Made by a program: the position numbers and the translations under genes | Shown: positions 7,840-17,815 of the stretch, one piece after another | How the letters are laid out: every line of letters begins with the position of its first letter | Numbering within the stretch: the first letter of the stretch is position 1 | From: Kitasatospora sp. DSM 101779 | Lineage (GTDB): Bacteria > Actinomycetota > Actinomycetes > Streptomycetales > Streptomycetaceae | Direction: 5' to 3' | Assembly (NCBI RefSeq): GCF_025655475.1 | Contig: NZ_JAHTIK010000001.1 | Location: forward strand, 6,441,880-6,501,300 | Length of the DNA: 59,421 nt | The notes under the pieces: generated by a model | What the model saw: the letters and a program-made list of their open reading frames with translations, nothing else | Told to the model about the DNA's origin: nothing | The model's database searches: none

Positions 7840-8739
7840 TCAGGCGGCGGCCGGCAGCCGGTCGGCCACATGCCGGACGCTCTCGACGGGTGCCGCCGGC
7901 GCGGGCAGGACCGGGGTGCCGAACACCGCCGCCTGCGCTGCCGCGGCCAACTCGCGGCGGCCCACCGCACCCGCCGGGATCGGCGCACGGAACTCCACCT
8001 CCGCCACCAGCCCGCGGGCGGCGAGCACCCGGCGCAGCGAGGAGAGCAGCCCGTCCTCGCCGACGAACGCCGCGACGGTCGCCGTCCGCCCGTCCGCCAG
8101 CCGGTAGCTCAGCGCCATCGGCTGGACGGTCGCCCCGGCCCGGACGGCCGCCTCGAACAACGCCGGCCGGAACCGCCCGCCGCGCCGCCCGCACCAGGTG
8201 CTCCCTTCCGGGAACACTGCCACCCGCTCGCCACGGCGCAGCGCCGCCGCGATCGCGTCCACGGTGGCCGGCAGCGTGCGCAGCCGGTCCCGGTCCAGGA
8301 AGAGGGTGCCCGCCCAGGCCGCCACCGGGCCGAGCAGCGGCCAGGCCCGTACCTCCGTCTTCGCCAGCATCCGGCTCGGCCGGACGGCCGCCACCAGCAG
8401 GATGTCCAGCCACGACACGTGGTTGGCCACCAGCAGCACGCCGCGGTCGGTCCGCACGCCGCGGTCGGTCCGCACGCCGCCGTCCGTCCGCGGTGCCGGG
8501 CCCGCCCGCAGCTCCACCCCGAGCGAGCCGATCACCAGCCGCGCCCAGCGCCGCACCAGCCGCTCGCGCAGCACCGGCGTGCAGCAGCCGCGCACCAGGG
8601 GCGCCAGCGCCGCCCCGGCCAGCAGCAGTGCCGCGCAGGAGGCGGCGCGCAGCAGCTGCCGCCCGGGTCCGACCGCCGGGTGGGGGGCGGCCACGCAGTC
8701 CTCCGGCGTGCAGGGCGCCGTCGGCAGCCAGGCGCTCAC
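7840..8739 (-). CDS. olsA: PlsC-type 1-acyltransferase, OlsA-like (ornithine lipid synthesis)
   Basis: A 299-residue membrane-associated acyltransferase. There is a hydrophobic N-terminal segment (ASCAALLLAGAALAPLV), then NHVSWLDILL (NHxxxxD acyltransferase motif I), FLDRDR (motif II), VFPEGSTW (motif III) and PMALSY (motif IV). The GTG start overlaps the stop of the upstream OlsB-like gene by GTGA, so the two are translationally coupled. In ornithine lipid synthesis OlsB makes lyso-ornithine lipid and OlsA adds the second acyl chain. A tandem repeat adds VRTDRG units just before motif I. Confidence 0.85.
   Translation of the reverse strand: MSAWLPTAPCTPEDCVAAPHPAVGPGRQLLRAASCAALLLAGAALAPLVRGCCTPVLRERLVRRWARLVIGSLGVELRAGPAPRTDGGVRTDRGVRTDRGVLLVANHVSWLDILLVAAVRPSRMLAKTEVRAWPLLGPVAAWAGTLFLDRDRLRTLPATVDAIAAALRRGERVAVFPEGSTWCGRRGGRFRPALFEAAVRAGATVQPMALSYRLADGRTATVAAFVGEDGLLSSLRRVLAARGLVAEVEFRAPIPAGAVGRRELAAAAQAAVFGTPVLPAPAAPVESVRHVADRLPAAA
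8441..8494. repeat. 18-bp in-frame tandem repeat within the acyltransferase gene
   Basis: Two perfect units (8441-8458 and 8459-8476) and a degenerate third encode repeated VRTDRG hexapeptides just ahead of the NHxxxxD motif. The length is a multiple of three, so copy changes keep the frame. Confidence 0.85.
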
Positions 8740-9554
8740 AAGGCGGGCCCGGCGGACAGGAAGTGCCGCAGGTAGCGCGGGTCGGTCCGCTCCAGCGACA
8801 GCAGCACGTACAGGTCGGCGACGCCGAAGTCCGGGTCGTGCGCGGGCTCGCCGCACACCCAGGCGCCCAACCGCAGGTAGCCCCGGAGCAGCGGCGGGAT
8901 CGCCGCGCGGGCCGGCCGGGCGACGCCCTCGTGGTCCCAGGGGCGCAGCGGCGACACCCGGTACTCCTCCGGCGCGAGGTGCTTGGCGAGGACGGCGTCG
9001 CGGACGCCGGCCGCCTCCGTGCCGCCGTCCGCCAGCGGGACGGAGCAGCAGCCCGCCACCCAGGTGTTGCCGGTGGTCGTCAGGTAGCGGGCGATGCCGC
9101 CCCACATCAGGTTGATCACGGCGCCGCTGCCGCGGTGGTCCGGGTGGATGCAGGACCGGCCGACCTCCACCAGGCCGTCCCGCAGCCCGGCCAGCCGGGA
9201 CAGGTCGAACTCGGTGTCGGAGTACAGCCGGCCGGCCCAGCGCGCCGCCTCCGGGCGCAGCAGCCGGTAGGTGCCGACCACCTCGTTGGTGCCGTTCTCG
9301 CGGACGAGCAGGTGGTCGCAGTGGTCGTCGAAGGCGTCGACGTCCAGGCCGGGCAGCGGGCTGTCCAGGGCGGCGCCCATCTCCTCGGCGAACACCCGGT
9401 GGCGCAGCCGCTGAGCGGCCCGTACATCGCCCTCGTCCTGGGCCAGCGCGACGCTGTAGCCGACCGGCACGGGAGCCTGCGGGATCCGGGCGGCGGCCTG
9501 GGGAGCGGCGGCCCGGTCGGGGACGGACGGTGTGAGGACGGGGGCGGTGGTCAT
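8736..9554 (-). CDS. olsB: GNAT N-acyltransferase, OlsB-like (ornithine lipid synthesis)
   Basis: 272 residues of the hemolysin-like/autoinducer-synthase-like acyltransferase fold (Acetyltransf_5). The segment YSVALAQDEGDVRAAQRLRH then RVFAEEMGA is the family N-terminus, with GTYRLLRP and VEVGRSCIHPDHR following at the acyl-donor site. OlsB transfers a 3-hydroxyacyl group from acyl carrier protein to the amino group of ornithine. The gene is first in a two-gene operon with the PlsC-type gene, the usual olsBA order. The N-terminal ~30 residues are Ala/Pro-rich and unconserved-looking. Confidence 0.85.
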   Translation of the reverse strand: MTTAPVLTPSVPDRAAAPQAAARIPQAPVPVGYSVALAQDEGDVRAAQRLRHRVFAEEMGAALDSPLPGLDVDAFDDHCDHLLVRENGTNEVVGTYRLLRPEAARWAGRLYSDTEFDLSRLAGLRDGLVEVGRSCIHPDHRGSGAVINLMWGGIARYLTTTGNTWVAGCCSVPLADGGTEAAGVRDAVLAKHLAPEEYRVSPLRPWDHEGVARPARAAIPPLLRGYLRLGAWVCGEPAHDPDFGVADLYVLLSLERTDPRYLRHFLSAGPAL

Positions 9555-9954
9555 CTCGGCTCTCCCTGCTCGTGGACGGGACTGGACGCACTGCGCTCCG
9601 GACCGGCCCTTGTCCCGTCACGCTCATGACGGGCGGGTCACCCGTATGTCTCCCGTGGCAGGTCGGCATCGAGGTGGCCACCCGACAGCGCGCAGATGTG
9701 GACCGGCTGAACGCCTGGCGCGGCCCGCGCACCGCCCGCCGCCGGGGTCCCCGGGGTCCGTCCCGGCCCACCCGTCCCGCACCGCACCCCCCGGTAGGGG
9801 CCCGTGCCGCCGCCCGTGGACCTTCCGTGCCCACCGGTGCGGCGTGCTGGCCACGCCCGCCGGGGGTCGGCCACACTGGCCCGATCGGGACGGGCGGCCC
9901 CGGCGGGGCCCGGCCGTGTCCGCCGTCGACGACGAGGTCGAAGGGGTCGATGCT
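9555..9954. other. divergent intergenic region upstream of olsB and the GAF regulator
   Basis: About 400 bp with no convincing gene. It contains an inverted repeat, CCCGTCA-N6-TGACGGG, at 9614-9633, 60 bp before the olsB-like start, which may be an operator. Short frames here have poor codon bias. Confidence 0.5.
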
Positions 9955-11181
9955 GTGCGTGGAGATCTTCGCCGGCGCAGGGCCGCGCTGGAGGACGAGT
10001 GGTCCCGCTGGGTTCCCCACCGGGCGACCCCTCCGCAGGACTCCGCCGACGGCGCCGGAGTGCGCCCCGAGGTCGCGGACTCCTGGATCCGCTCGCTGAC
10101 CACCGTCGACCCCGCCCGCACCTTCGCCCCGCACTCCGCCCCCGGCGCGCCCGGCCCCGACTGGGCGCACTCCCCGCTCCGCACCCCGGTCGACGCCGTC
10201 GCCGACGAACTCCGCGCGATCGCCGACGACGCAGGCTTCATCGCGGCCGTCACCGACGAGTCCGGCACCATCCTGTGGACCTGCGGCGGCCGCGTCATGC
10301 AGCGCAAGGCGGAACAGGTCAACTTCGCGCCCGGCGCCCGCTGGGACGAGCAGGCGATGGGCACCAACGCCCTCTCGCTCGCCCTGCGCACCGGCCGCGC
10401 CGCCACCGTCTTCTCCGCCGAGCACCTGGTCTCCGTCCTGCACGGCTGGGTCTGCTACTGCGCGCCGATCCGCCGCCCGGACGGCAGCATCGCCGGCACC
10501 CTCGACCTCTCCACCACCTGGGACCGCTCGCACCCGCTCGCGCTCTCCACCGTCCGCACCCTCGCCGCCGCCGTCGGGACCGCCCTGCCGGCAGCCCCCG
10601 GCAGCACCGCACGACCGGAGGGGCTGCGCCTCACCTGCCTCGGCCGCGAACGGGCCACCCGCAACGGCGTCCCGCTGCACCTGCCGCCGCGCCGCCTGGA
10701 GATCCTCACCCTCCTCGCCCTCGAACCCGAGGGTTTCACGGCCGAACGGCTGCGCACCGCCGTGTACGGCGACCGGCCGGTCACCGCCACCACCGTCAAG
10801 GCCGAGATCTCCCACCTGCGCCGCGACCTCGGCGGCGCCGTCTCCGCCCGTCGCTACCGGCTCACCGCGCCCGTGCGGTGCGACGCGGCCGAGGTGCGCC
10901 GCGCCCTGGCGGCCGGCGACACCGCCACCGCCGTACGGCTGTACACCGGCCCACTGCTGCCGCACTCCGACGCCCCCGCCGTCGTCGAGCACCGCGCGTA
11001 CCTGGACGTCGCCGTCCGGGCCGCCGTCCTCGCCTCGGCAGACCCGGGGCCCGCCCTGCGGTACGGCGAACTCGCCCCGTACGACGCCGAGGTGCACGAG
11101 CACGCACTGCAGCTGCTCGCGCCCGGCGACGGGCGGCGTGCGGTGGCGCTGAGCCGGCTGCACGCCGCCGTCCGCGACTGA
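9955..11181 (+). CDS. GAF-domain regulator with C-terminal OmpR-type winged helix
   Basis: About 408 residues. Residues ~60-220 form a GAF-like sensor of the AcoR type (WTCGGRVMQRKAEQVNFAPG, MGTNALSLAL, LHGWVCYCAPIRRPDG). Residues ~225-320 form a winged helix (LTCLGRERATRNGVPLHLPP, then RRLEILTLLALEPEGF and VKAEISHLRRDLGG). The sigma-54 AAA+ module of true AcoR proteins is absent. The start is uncertain: GTG 9955 has GAAGGGG upstream, and GTG 9916 is an alternative. The gene precedes an aldehyde dehydrogenase and a DUF779 gene, its likely targets. Confidence 0.85.
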   Translation: MRGDLRRRRAALEDEWSRWVPHRATPPQDSADGAGVRPEVADSWIRSLTTVDPARTFAPHSAPGAPGPDWAHSPLRTPVDAVADELRAIADDAGFIAAVTDESGTILWTCGGRVMQRKAEQVNFAPGARWDEQAMGTNALSLALRTGRAATVFSAEHLVSVLHGWVCYCAPIRRPDGSIAGTLDLSTTWDRSHPLALSTVRTLAAAVGTALPAAPGSTARPEGLRLTCLGRERATRNGVPLHLPPRRLEILTLLALEPEGFTAERLRTAVYGDRPVTATTVKAEISHLRRDLGGAVSARRYRLTAPVRCDAAEVRRALAAGDTATAVRLYTGPLLPHSDAPAVVEHRAYLDVAVRAAVLASADPGPALRYGELAPYDAEVHEHALQLLAPGDGRRAVALSRLHAAVRD

Positions 11182-11324
11182 CCGACTGCTCCGCCGACGG
11201 GCCCGCGGGGCGGCGCCAACCTTTCACCAACCCGAAGCGGTGAGAGTGGCCACCGTCCACGGCGGCCGGGCGACGGCCGCCGGACACCACCCCCGTACGC
11301 GTCTTTCGACGAGGAGAGCCGCCC

Positions 11325-12841
<1,517 letters not shown>

Positions 12842-12842
<1 letters not shown>

Positions 12843-13249
12843 TGAAGCCGGCCCCCGCCAGGATCGAACTCACCGGCGCGGCAGAGGAGTTGCTGCGGAC
12901 ACTGGTGGCCGTGCACGGGCCGGTGATGTTCCACCAGTCCGGCGGCTGCTGCGACGGCAGCGCACCGATGTGCTACCCGCGCGGCGAGTTCCGCGTCGGC
13001 GCCTCGGACCTGCTGCTCGGCCGCGTCGCCGAAGGCGCGCCGTTCTGGATCAGCGCCGACCAATACGCCTACTGGCGGCACACCCACCTCACCGTCGACG
13101 TCGTCCCCGGCCGCGGCAGCGGATTCTCCCTGGAAGCACCCGAAGGCGTCCGCTTCCTGCTCCGCTCCCGCCTCTTCACCGACGCCGAGACCGAACTCCT
13201 CACCGCCCAGGGCCCGCCTCCGACGGGCGCCGACCACCAGGAGCAGTAG
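12842..13249 (+). CDS. DUF779 domain protein
   Basis: A 135-residue protein with the DUF779 hallmark FHQSGGCCDGSAPMCYPRGE near residues 23-42, a Cys-rich motif, and then ISADQYAYWRHTHLTVDVVPG. DUF779 proteins are almost always found beside NAD-aldehyde dehydrogenases, as here, where the start codon overlaps the dehydrogenase stop. The role is not established. The Cys motif suggests metal or thiol chemistry. Confidence 0.9.
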
Positions 13250-13253
13250 AGCG

Positions 13254-13444
13254 TGTCTTCAAAGGCGTACGGGTGCCTCGCAGGGGCGCAGGGAACTGCA
13301 CAGTCTGGGGGTGCGCACCGTAGTGACCGGGCCGAGCCGGGATTTGTACGGCGGTCCGCATCCGAATCGCGCACTTCCGCCCCAGCCTTCGGCCGGGAGG
13401 TGCCCCCAGCGCCCCCTACGGCTGCCCGATCGCCTTTGAGGACA
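13254..13444. mobile_element. MITE-like element of about 190 bp with 14-bp inverted ends
   Basis: The left end TGTCTTCAAAGGCG (13254-13267) and the right end CGCCTTTGAGGACA (13431-13444) are inverted copies matching at 13 of 14 positions, with looser pairing continuing inward. The interior has no gene but contains a hairpin-rich tract (AGCCTTCGGCCGGGAGG) like those scattered between streptomycete genes. It lies directly downstream of the DUF779 gene and directly upstream of a transposase remnant. Confidence 0.6.
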
Positions 13445-13585
13445 AGCCCTATCTTGATCTTTAAGCAACGGCCTCGAACGGGCTGCCGAACTTGATCACT
13501 CGTATCGGTAACTGCCGTACACGGAAGCGGCCTTCGCCTGATCCTGTGCTCCGACCAAGGAACACGCAGGACCAGAACGAAGGCC

Positions 13586-14250
13586 GTGGGCATGAGTCTG
13601 CTGTACGAGAGCGTCCGTCCGGACGGAGTCGCTGAACTGTCACGCTTGCGAGGTGAGTTCTACGCCTGTTTGACGCGGTGCGGGGATGCGGTGTTCGAGC
13701 CGGCCGACGTGGTGCTGTGCGCCGACGGGCCCGTCAGGTCGCTGGTGGAGCTCTCGCCGGTCGGCGAACACCGCCGCGGCCACGGAGGTCTCTACGACGC
13801 CTTGGCCCGCGGTCGCCTCGATGCCGACCGGCTTCGGCAGACGCTCGCGGCGGTGCCGCTGCCCCGGGCCGCCGACGGCCGGCTGGTCCTGGCGGTGGAC
13901 ATCACGTGCTGGCTGCGGCCGGACGCCCGCACCTCACCGCAGCGGATCCTCTGCCACACCTGCGGCCGCGGGAAAGACCAGCACATCCCCGTCCCAGGCT
14001 GGCCCTACTCGGTCATCACCGCCCTCGAGCCCGGCCGCAGCTCGTGGACCGCACCGCTGGACGCGCTGAGACTGGCGCCGGGTGATGACGCCGCCACCGT
14101 CACCGCACAGCAACTGCGCGAGCTCGTCCACCGCCTGATCACCGCCGGCCAGCGGCAGCCGGGCGACCCGGAGGTACTCATCGTCGCGGACGCCGGGTAC
14201 GACGCCCCGCACCTGGCCTTCCTGCTGAAGGACCTGCCCGGTCGGGCGGT
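13586..14250 (+). pseudogene. truncated DDE transposase (NF041680-like) remnant
   Basis: The N-terminal part of a transposase: LLYESVRPDGVAELSRLRGE, PADVVLCADGPVRSLVELS, the first catalytic-type Asp in LVLAVDITCWLRPDA, and the second in VLIVADAGYDAPHLAFLL. Similarity stops after LLKDLPGR, around 14245. The frame then runs into unrelated sequence without the C-terminal third and its catalytic acid. The start is GTG 13586 or ATG 13592. The right IS end is not recognised. Confidence 0.75.
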
Positions 14251-14411
14251 CCGGCAGCCGTCCGACCGGTCGTCGGTGAGTGGTCCATTCGTGGCCAACG
14301 CGGTGGGACGACGTCCGTGTTGCAGGGCGCCGCCCATTGTTCGAAGCAGGACCGACCGGCGAACGGGGGCGGCGAGGCCGGCCTCGTCCTCGAAGCGCGA
14401 CGCGGGCAGGC

Positions 14412-15398
14412 TCAGTGCGCGGCATCCAACCGCGCCCGCTGGTCCGCCGTCAGCTCCAGCTCCACCGCTGCCAGGCTCTCGTCCAGCTGCGCCACCGACG
14501 ACGCCCCCACCAGCGGCACGACGGGCAGCTCACCGCCGATCAGCCAGGCCAGCACCACCTGGTTCGCCGTCGCGTCCGTCTCCGCCGCGACCTCCCGCAG
14601 CACCGCCAGCCGCTTCGGCGTCCCCGCATGGTCGAAGCCCTCGCCCAGCGGCTTGTCCGAGCGGACGTAACTCCCGCCCAGCAGCGGTGAGTACGCCACC
14701 AGGGCCAGGCCCGGCTCCGAGCGCAGGTAGCTCAGCACCTCGCCGTCCGCGACCCCGATCGTGCCGTCCGCGGAGCGCAGCGACGGCAGATCGGTGCGGT
14801 GCCGCAGATAGCTGTGGTGGTACTGCAGCACCTCCCACCCCGGCAGGCCCGCCGTGGCCGCCAGCGCCCGGCCGCGCTCCACCCGCCACATCCGGTGGTT
14901 GCTCACCCCGAGCAGCCCGACCGTGCCCTCCGCCGCCAGCGAGCTGAACGCCTCCACCGTCTCGGCGAGTTCGGTTCGCGGATCCTCGATGTGCGCGTAC
15001 AGCAGGTCGATCCGGTCGGTGCCGAGCCGCTCCCGGCTGCGCTCCGCCGACTCCCGCACGGTCTTCGCCGACAGGCCCTCCACGTCCAGGGTGAATCCCC
15101 GCGACGGCGCGAGCGGCCGGGCACCGAGCTTGGTGGCGACCACCACCTCGTCGCCGATCCCGCGGCTGCGCCGCCACCGGCCGAGCAGCGCCTCGCTCTC
15201 GCCGCCCTGTGAACCCTCCACCCAGAAGGCGTAGTTGTTAGAGGTGTCGACGAAGGTGCCGCCCGCCTCGACGAACCGGTCCAGCAGGGCGAAGGAGGTC
15301 CGCTCGTCCACCACGGTGCCGAACAGCATCGCCCCCAGGCTCAGCACGCTCACCTCGCGGCGGGTCGACGGCCCTGTGCCGATCGTGCGGTACTTCAT
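14412..15398 (-). CDS. aldo/keto reductase
   Basis: A 328-residue NADPH-dependent reductase. It shows MKYRTIG, DTSNNYAFWVEGSQGGESE (catalytic Asp/Tyr), ATKLGARP (Lys) and LLYAHIED (His). The C-terminal PLVGASSVAQLDESL is the cofactor loop. It resembles the group related to pyridoxal reductases and L-glyceraldehyde reductases. It stands alone on the minus strand beside a transposase remnant downstream and YidD upstream. The start at 15398 follows GAGGAGCAGCG. The substrate is unknown. Confidence 0.92.
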   Translation of the reverse strand: MKYRTIGTGPSTRREVSVLSLGAMLFGTVVDERTSFALLDRFVEAGGTFVDTSNNYAFWVEGSQGGESEALLGRWRRSRGIGDEVVVATKLGARPLAPSRGFTLDVEGLSAKTVRESAERSRERLGTDRIDLLYAHIEDPRTELAETVEAFSSLAAEGTVGLLGVSNHRMWRVERGRALAATAGLPGWEVLQYHHSYLRHRTDLPSLRSADGTIGVADGEVLSYLRSEPGLALVAYSPLLGGSYVRSDKPLGEGFDHAGTPKRLAVLREVAAETDATANQVVLAWLIGGELPVVPLVGASSVAQLDESLAAVELELTADQRARLDAAH

Positions 15399-15591
15399 CG
15401 CTGCTCCTCGGTTCTCGCCTGTTCCCTCGCGGGGACGAACGGTTCGGAGTCTGCCGGTTGGAGTGCACGCGAAGTCAACGCCGCCGCGGCGGTGGCGGGA
15501 ACGCGCAGGTGCGCTACGGTCGTCCGACCCACCGGGCGCGCCGCAGCCGCGGCGGGCCGACCCGCACCGGACGGAAGGCAGGCCTGAAGCC

Positions 15592-16128
15592 GTGTCCCAG
15601 CACCATCCGCACCACGTGCAGCAGCAGAGCGGCCCGCCGCCGCGCCCCGGCCGGGCCTGGTGGTGGCTGCCCGAGCACGAGCGCCGCCGCCGCAGGGAGC
15701 AGCGCCGCGCCCGCGAGGAGTGGAAGCGCCGCAACAAGCGGACGAAGGGCGACAACGACTGCTGCGACGCCTGCGACTGTCTCGGCGACATCGCCGACCC
15801 CTGCATGATCGCCCTGATCCCGGTCATGCTGGCCTCCGTGCTGAAGGCCGCCGCCGGCCGGGGCCGAGGCCGGATTGCCGCCGACCCTGCCGCCCCCGTC
15901 CCGGCCGGGCCGCTCGCGGCCGGCCTGTACGACGCCGTCCGCTTCTACCGCACCCGGATCAGCCCCACCCGGGCTGCCCGCTGCCCCTACACCCCGTCCT
16001 GCTCCACCTACGCCGTGCAGGCCCTCCACCGGCACGGGGCGCTGCGCGGCAGCCGCCTGACCGCAGGCCGCCTGCTGCGCTGCCGCCCGGGCACGGACGG
16101 CGGACACGACCCCGTCCCCGGGCGGTGA
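15592..16128 (+). CDS. YidD-family membrane insertion efficiency factor with Cys-rich N-terminal extension
   Basis: 178 residues. The last ~80 are a YidD domain: AVRFYRTRISPTRAARCPY, TPSCSTYAVQALHRHGALRG, RLLRCRPG and a terminal GGHDPVPG. YidD aids YidC/Sec-dependent membrane insertion. Canonical YidD is only about 70-110 residues. Here there is an N-terminal extension with a basic Arg-rich stretch, a cysteine cluster (CCDACDC) and a hydrophobic helix (MIALIPVMLASVL). The GTG at 15592 is the likely start. The usual yidD neighbourhood (rnpA-yidC) is absent, so this is probably a second paralogue. Confidence 0.82.
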   Translation: MSQHHPHHVQQQSGPPPRPGRAWWWLPEHERRRRREQRRAREEWKRRNKRTKGDNDCCDACDCLGDIADPCMIALIPVMLASVLKAAAGRGRGRIAADPAAPVPAGPLAAGLYDAVRFYRTRISPTRAARCPYTPSCSTYAVQALHRHGALRGSRLTAGRLLRCRPGTDGGHDPVPGR

Positions 16129-16155
16129 GCCCGGGCGGCCTGGCAGGCTGGTCGG

Positions 16156-16515
16156 ATGGTCACCGTCGATGACGTGCGCCGGCTGGCGCTCTCGCTGCCC
16201 CGGACGGAAGAGGCGCTGGTCCGCGACCGGATCAAGTTCAGGGTGGGCCGGATCGTCTACCTCGCCTTCAACCGCGAGGAGTCGGTCCTCGGCTTCGCCT
16301 TCCCCAGGGAAGAGCGGGAGGCCCTGATCACCTCCGCCCCGGACACCTTCCTGCCGCCCGACCCCGCCGACGAACGCTTCAACTGGGTCCAGGTCCGCAC
16401 CGCGGCCATCGACACCGACGAGATGCGCGAACTCGTCCTGGACGCCTGGCGCATGGTCGTCCCCCGCCGCGTCGCCGAGGCCCACCTCGGCGGGGGCGGC
16501 CACGTGTCCGGGTGA
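16156..16515 (+). CDS. MmcQ/YjbR-family protein
   Basis: 119 residues covering the whole family length. It begins MVTVDDVRRLALSLPRTEEA, continues with IKFRVGRIVYLAFNREES and ends with TDEMRELVLDAWRMVVPRR. The fold resembles winged DNA-binding proteins, but no function is established. It is intact, unlike the frameshifted relative at 4205-4647. It lies 27 bp after yidD on the same strand. Confidence 0.88.
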   Translation: MVTVDDVRRLALSLPRTEEALVRDRIKFRVGRIVYLAFNREESVLGFAFPREEREALITSAPDTFLPPDPADERFNWVQVRTAAIDTDEMRELVLDAWRMVVPRRVAEAHLGGGGHVSG

Positions 16516-16517
16516 CG

Positions 16518-16729
16518 CTAGGACTTGGGACTGGTCGCATGCTCCGGGCAGCCGTGACAGAAGCAGCCGTCCAGGAACACCGCCGCCTTGGGGCCGGGGA
16601 AGAGGATGGCCACGGCACGGCGCGGTATCCCCGGCACCTTCGCGTTCACGCGGTAGCGCAGGCCCCACGCGGAGAGCAGACGTCGCACCGCCAATCCTGG
16701 GCGGCGTCGCGCGAGGCCTGGCGGCTCAT
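16518..16729 (-). pseudogene. decayed very-short-patch-repair (Vsr-type) endonuclease
   Basis: The frame starting at 16729 reads MSRQASRDA, the usual Vsr N-terminus. After a one-base slip near 16695-16705 the next frame reads PGLAVRRLLSAWGLRYRVNA and KVPGIPRR, then FLDGCFCHGCPEHATSPK and a stop. Vsr normally continues for 50 or more residues past this Cys/His motif, so the gene is both frameshifted and C-terminally truncated. The usual DGCFWHGCP has Cys in place of Trp. No partner cytosine methylase is visible. Confidence 0.7.
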
Positions 16730-16877
16730 GCGCGCGGCGACGGAGGGTGAGGACGCGGTCGGTGGCGTGGGGCCAATTCTCCGCCGTCCCACCTGACACT
16801 GTGGAGGGAGGAGACCGCGCCGCCGCAATGCAGAAGTGCGGGTCGGGACTGCTCCCGACCCGCACTCCGTGCAGCTG

Positions 16878-16962
16878 TGTCCGAGGGGGGACTTGAACCC
16901 CCACGCCCGATAAAGGGCACTAGCACCTCAAGCTAGCGCGTCTGCCATTCCGCCACCCGGAC
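16878..16962 (-). tRNA. tRNA-Leu (anticodon GAG)
   Basis: The reverse strand folds into an 85-nt type II tRNA. The 7-bp acceptor stem pairs GTCCGGG with CTCGGAC. The anticodon arm is CTAGC-TTGAGGT-GCTAG with GAG at 16929-16927. There is a long variable arm, the T-loop sequence GGTTCAAGTCC, and discriminator A. No CCA is encoded. GAG reads CTC/CTT leucine codons. Confidence 0.95.
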
Positions 16963-17815
16963 GGGGTGTGTTGCCTCGGGGTTTCCGTTTCCTTCGCCCC
17001 CTGGCGACAGAGAGAACATTACCAGGCCGCGGGAGTGCTTCTCACCTGCGTTTCTGCTGCTCGGGGCGGACGGCGCGGAACGATCCGAGCATATGGGCAT
17101 GGATCGCCTTCAATCGGACATCGGCCCGGCCGTGGCGGAGGGGCTCACTCTGCTCGCCGCGCTCCTCTTCCCCAGGGCCGGTACCGACCGCCCTCGGCGG
17201 CTGCGGACCGTACGTCGATCGGGCGCCCCGTACGGCGCGCTCGACCTCGCGATCGGACTGCCGACGCTCGCATACCGGCCCAGCGGTTCCCGCCGCGCAC
17301 CGGGCCGCTCCATGGCGCTGTCGCCGGAGTTCGACGGACTCGGCCTGATCAGCCTCGGTGCGAGCGCCTGCCGGGTGATCGGCGTGATCGGCACGGTCGA
17401 GGAGGCGTACGGTCGACCGCGGCAGGCGGCGGGGCCCGGGCATGGAGCCGTACCGGCCGGCCGGCGCGGCCGCGGACTCCCGCCAGGGTGTGCCCGGAAG
17501 GGGCCCGCGCGGACGTGGAGACCCCGGTGTCCGGCCGTGCTGATCTGGGAAAACCTCCCACGGTGTGACCGTTCCGCTGGTACAACGAATCGTGACCGGG
17601 CCGAAGTGGTCCGATCGCGTTCGCATGTGGTCTGAACAGTTCACCCGCCGCCAGTTTCCAGTACCTGGGCCAGTGGCCGACGGGTGCTCTCCTAGCCTCT
17701 GTGGACCAAGGGAGCCTTGAGCGGAACGCCCGATTCCCGAGAGGCCGCCGGCCGGCGCCGCCGTGCGCACGGCTCGCGGCAGAGCCTCCCGTCACGATGC
17801 GAAGGGTGGCTTGAC
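16963..17815. other. 850-bp stretch without a confident gene
   Basis: It lies between tRNA-Leu and the HATPase gene. It holds one weak open frame (17093-17635, listed separately) and upstream DNA of the HATPase gene. No repeats, IS ends or RNA structures stood out. Sequence next to tRNA genes is a common integration site, but no att duplication was seen. Confidence 0.5.
17093..17635 (+). CDS. possible hypothetical protein
   Basis: A 180-codon frame starting MGMDRLQSDIGPAVAEGL with one short hydrophobic stretch (LTLLAALLFP) and moderate GC3 over its first two thirds. The last ~50 residues look non-coding and there is no strong ribosome-binding site. No family was recognised. It may be spurious or a degraded gene. 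Confidence 0.2.
   Translation: MGMDRLQSDIGPAVAEGLTLLAALLFPRAGTDRPRRLRTVRRSGAPYGALDLAIGLPTLAYRPSGSRRAPGRSMALSPEFDGLGLISLGASACRVIGVIGTVEEAYGRPRQAAGPGHGAVPAGRRGRGLPPGCARKGPARTWRPRCPAVLIWENLPRCDRSAGTTNRDRAEVVRSRSHVV

Noticed and set aside
7840..11163. One 1100-codon minus-strand gene
   Set aside because: Only the last ~300 codons encode the PlsC-type protein. The rest is antisense to the GAF regulator and out of frame with the OlsB-like gene.
17042..17770. Minus-strand gene opposite the weak hypothetical frame
   Set aside because: Arg/Gly-rich composition, no start signal, no recognisable domain.
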